From Bacteroidales bacterium (GTDB lineage: Bacteria; Bacteroidota; Bacteroidia; Bacteroidales; UBA932), in assembly GCA_004552615.1 (NCBI GenBank), contig SFNZ01000089.1:1-7232 (forward strand): 7,232 nucleotides of DNA. The letters are read 5' to 3'. Every line of letters begins with the position of its first letter. Within the stretch, counting starts at the first letter, position 1. Of this stretch, positions 6,306 through 7,232 are shown piece after piece. Under the pieces are notes generated by a model. That model saw only the letters and a program-made list of their open reading frames with translations, was not told the origin of the DNA and did no database searches. The translations under genes were made by a program, and so were the position numbers.

Positions 6306-7232
6306 TCAGATGACCAAATACTCCTTTATCCTTCTGGCAGAAGGACAGGAGAAATTCCTGAAGGATCTCCAGGAGCTCGGCGTGGTGGACATATCACGTT
6401 CGACCAAACCGGTGGACGACAGGTCTTCGGCCCTGCTTGCTGAAGCCGGAGAATTCAGGGGCGCCCTCACGAAGCTTACCAAGGCTGACTGGAGCAAGGA
6501 CACTGCCTATGCCGGGATAGTGAAACGCGCGGAAGGTTTCTCCTTCAGCGATGCTGATGCAAAGGACATAGTCCGCATCTCCGCAAGGGCATTTTCCGAG
6601 CTCGACGAACTCTCGTCACAGCTCCTGTCCGCAAGGAAGGAAATGAAGCTGAGGATGCCTTGGGGCGAGTTCGACATCAATGCGATAGATACCCTGAAAG
6701 GGCTGGGATATGATTTCCATTTCTATGCCCTTCCGGTGAAATCCTTCGAGGCCATTGAAACGGGCGGTCAAGCCGTCCAGGTAATCTCGAATGACGGACA
6801 GAAGGTATATTTCGTCGTGGTATCCCCTTCCGATGAGGAATACACGTTCCCGGCACAGGAATGTGCAGCTCCCCAGGGCAGCTGGAAAGAATCAGAAGCA
6901 GAGGCTGCGAAACTTGAGGACGCAATCATTACCCGCAAGGCAATGATCCAGAAGCTCAAGGAAGAGACCGGAAAGCTCGCTACCGCTCTCAATACCGACC
7001 TCGCTGATCTCGACAGATATCTTGCCGGCAATGCCGGGGAACAGGCTGCGGAGAACCTCATTTCCACATTCACCGGGTTCGCTCCGGTGGAAGAGGATGC
7101 AAGGCTCTGCGAAGCGTTCGACAAGATGGACGTATATTATGTAAAAGAAGCAGCCACAGAGCAGGACAATCCTCCTATCAAGCTGAAAAACAACAAGTTC
7201 GCCAGCATGTTCGAGGTATTGACCGGAATGTA
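6298..7232 (+). CDS. atpI: V-type ATPase subunit I (membrane stator), N-terminal cytosolic part, partial
   Basis: An open frame of 311 codons runs to the window edge without a stop. It encodes the cytosolic arm of subunit I (the a-subunit homologue), which connects the peripheral stalks to the membrane and, in its missing C-terminal half, forms the ion half-channels. The start MISQMTKYSFILLAEGQEKF and the early LKDLQELGVVDIS segment match the usual opening of family I (MIxxMKKYSFL...LGVVHV). Residues about 199-240 form a coiled coil. The frame ends in PPIKLKNNKFASMFEVLTGM, the PPxKLKNPK...FEVLTEMYG motif just before the first membrane helix. So no transmembrane segments lie inside the window and the proton/sodium specificity cannot be judged. 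ATG at 6298 overlaps the end of atpD; a second ATG at 6310 is possible but the first fits the family better. Proteolipid subunit K would be expected downstream. Confidence 0.93.
   Translation, partial: MISQMTKYSFILLAEGQEKFLKDLQELGVVDISRSTKPVDDRSSALLAEAGEFRGALTKLTKADWSKDTAYAGIVKRAEGFSFSDADAKDIVRISARAFSELDELSSQLLSARKEMKLRMPWGEFDINAIDTLKGLGYDFHFYALPVKSFEAIETGGQAVQVISNDGQKVYFVVVSPSDEEYTFPAQECAAPQGSWKESEAEAAKLEDAIITRKAMIQKLKEETGKLATALNTDLADLDRYLAGNAGEQAAENLISTFTGFAPVEEDARLCEAFDKMDVYYVKEAATEQDNPPIKLKNNKFASMFEVLTGM

Noticed and set aside
1..7232. CRISPR array, tRNA, rRNA, insertion sequence with transposase, prophage or defence genes
   Set aside because: No regularly spaced direct repeats, cloverleaf-like segments, rRNA motifs, transposase or defence domains were seen on either strand; apart from the palindrome the window is a housekeeping ATPase operon and an ABC transporter.

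Overview
The window comes from a bacterium of the Bacteroidota, most likely the order Bacteroidales. This is inferred from three things. The promoter -7 elements match TAnnTTTG. The sites upstream of start codons are A/T-rich and mostly lack Shine-Dalgarno sequences. The V-type ATPase operon has the order E - DUF2764 - A - B - D - I, known from Bacteroidetes and chlamydiae. The genus cannot be fixed from the sequence alone.

Layout. On the minus strand at the left edge lies a two-gene ABC transporter unit: an ATP-binding protein (122-955) and, 8 nt downstream, the first 37 codons of a probable membrane partner cut by the window edge (1-113). A 220-bp divergent intergenic region (956-1175) carries a promoter for each direction and an 8-bp inverted repeat. 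From 1176 to the right edge, all on the plus strand, is a V/A-type ATPase operon: atpE (stalk), a DUF2764 protein, atpA (catalytic), atpB (non-catalytic), atpD (central shaft) and atpI (membrane stator, cut at its cytosolic domain). Genes are tightly packed. Gaps are 15 and 40 nt, A and B overlap by 11 nt, and D and I overlap by 8 nt. The one exception is a 175-bp gap between atpB and atpD.

That gap is the most unusual part of the window. It is almost filled by a 135-bp imperfect palindrome (5526-5660) whose arms stay in register over their whole length, flanked by a 6-bp direct repeat TTCAAA. It looks like a foldback/MITE-like insertion, and in mRNA it would form a long hairpin exactly between the genes for the 3-copy subunits (A, B) and those for the low-copy subunits (D, I).

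How the genes work together. A and B form the hexameric ATPase head, D is the rotating shaft, E is a peripheral stalk and I is the membrane stator arm; the proteolipid K would be expected just beyond the right edge. No canonical C, F or G/H subunit gene lies where archaeal-type operons usually have them. DUF2764 sits in the operon position where C (and F) would be, so it is a candidate for a missing structural role. The ABC transporter is divergent and has no visible functional link to the ATPase.
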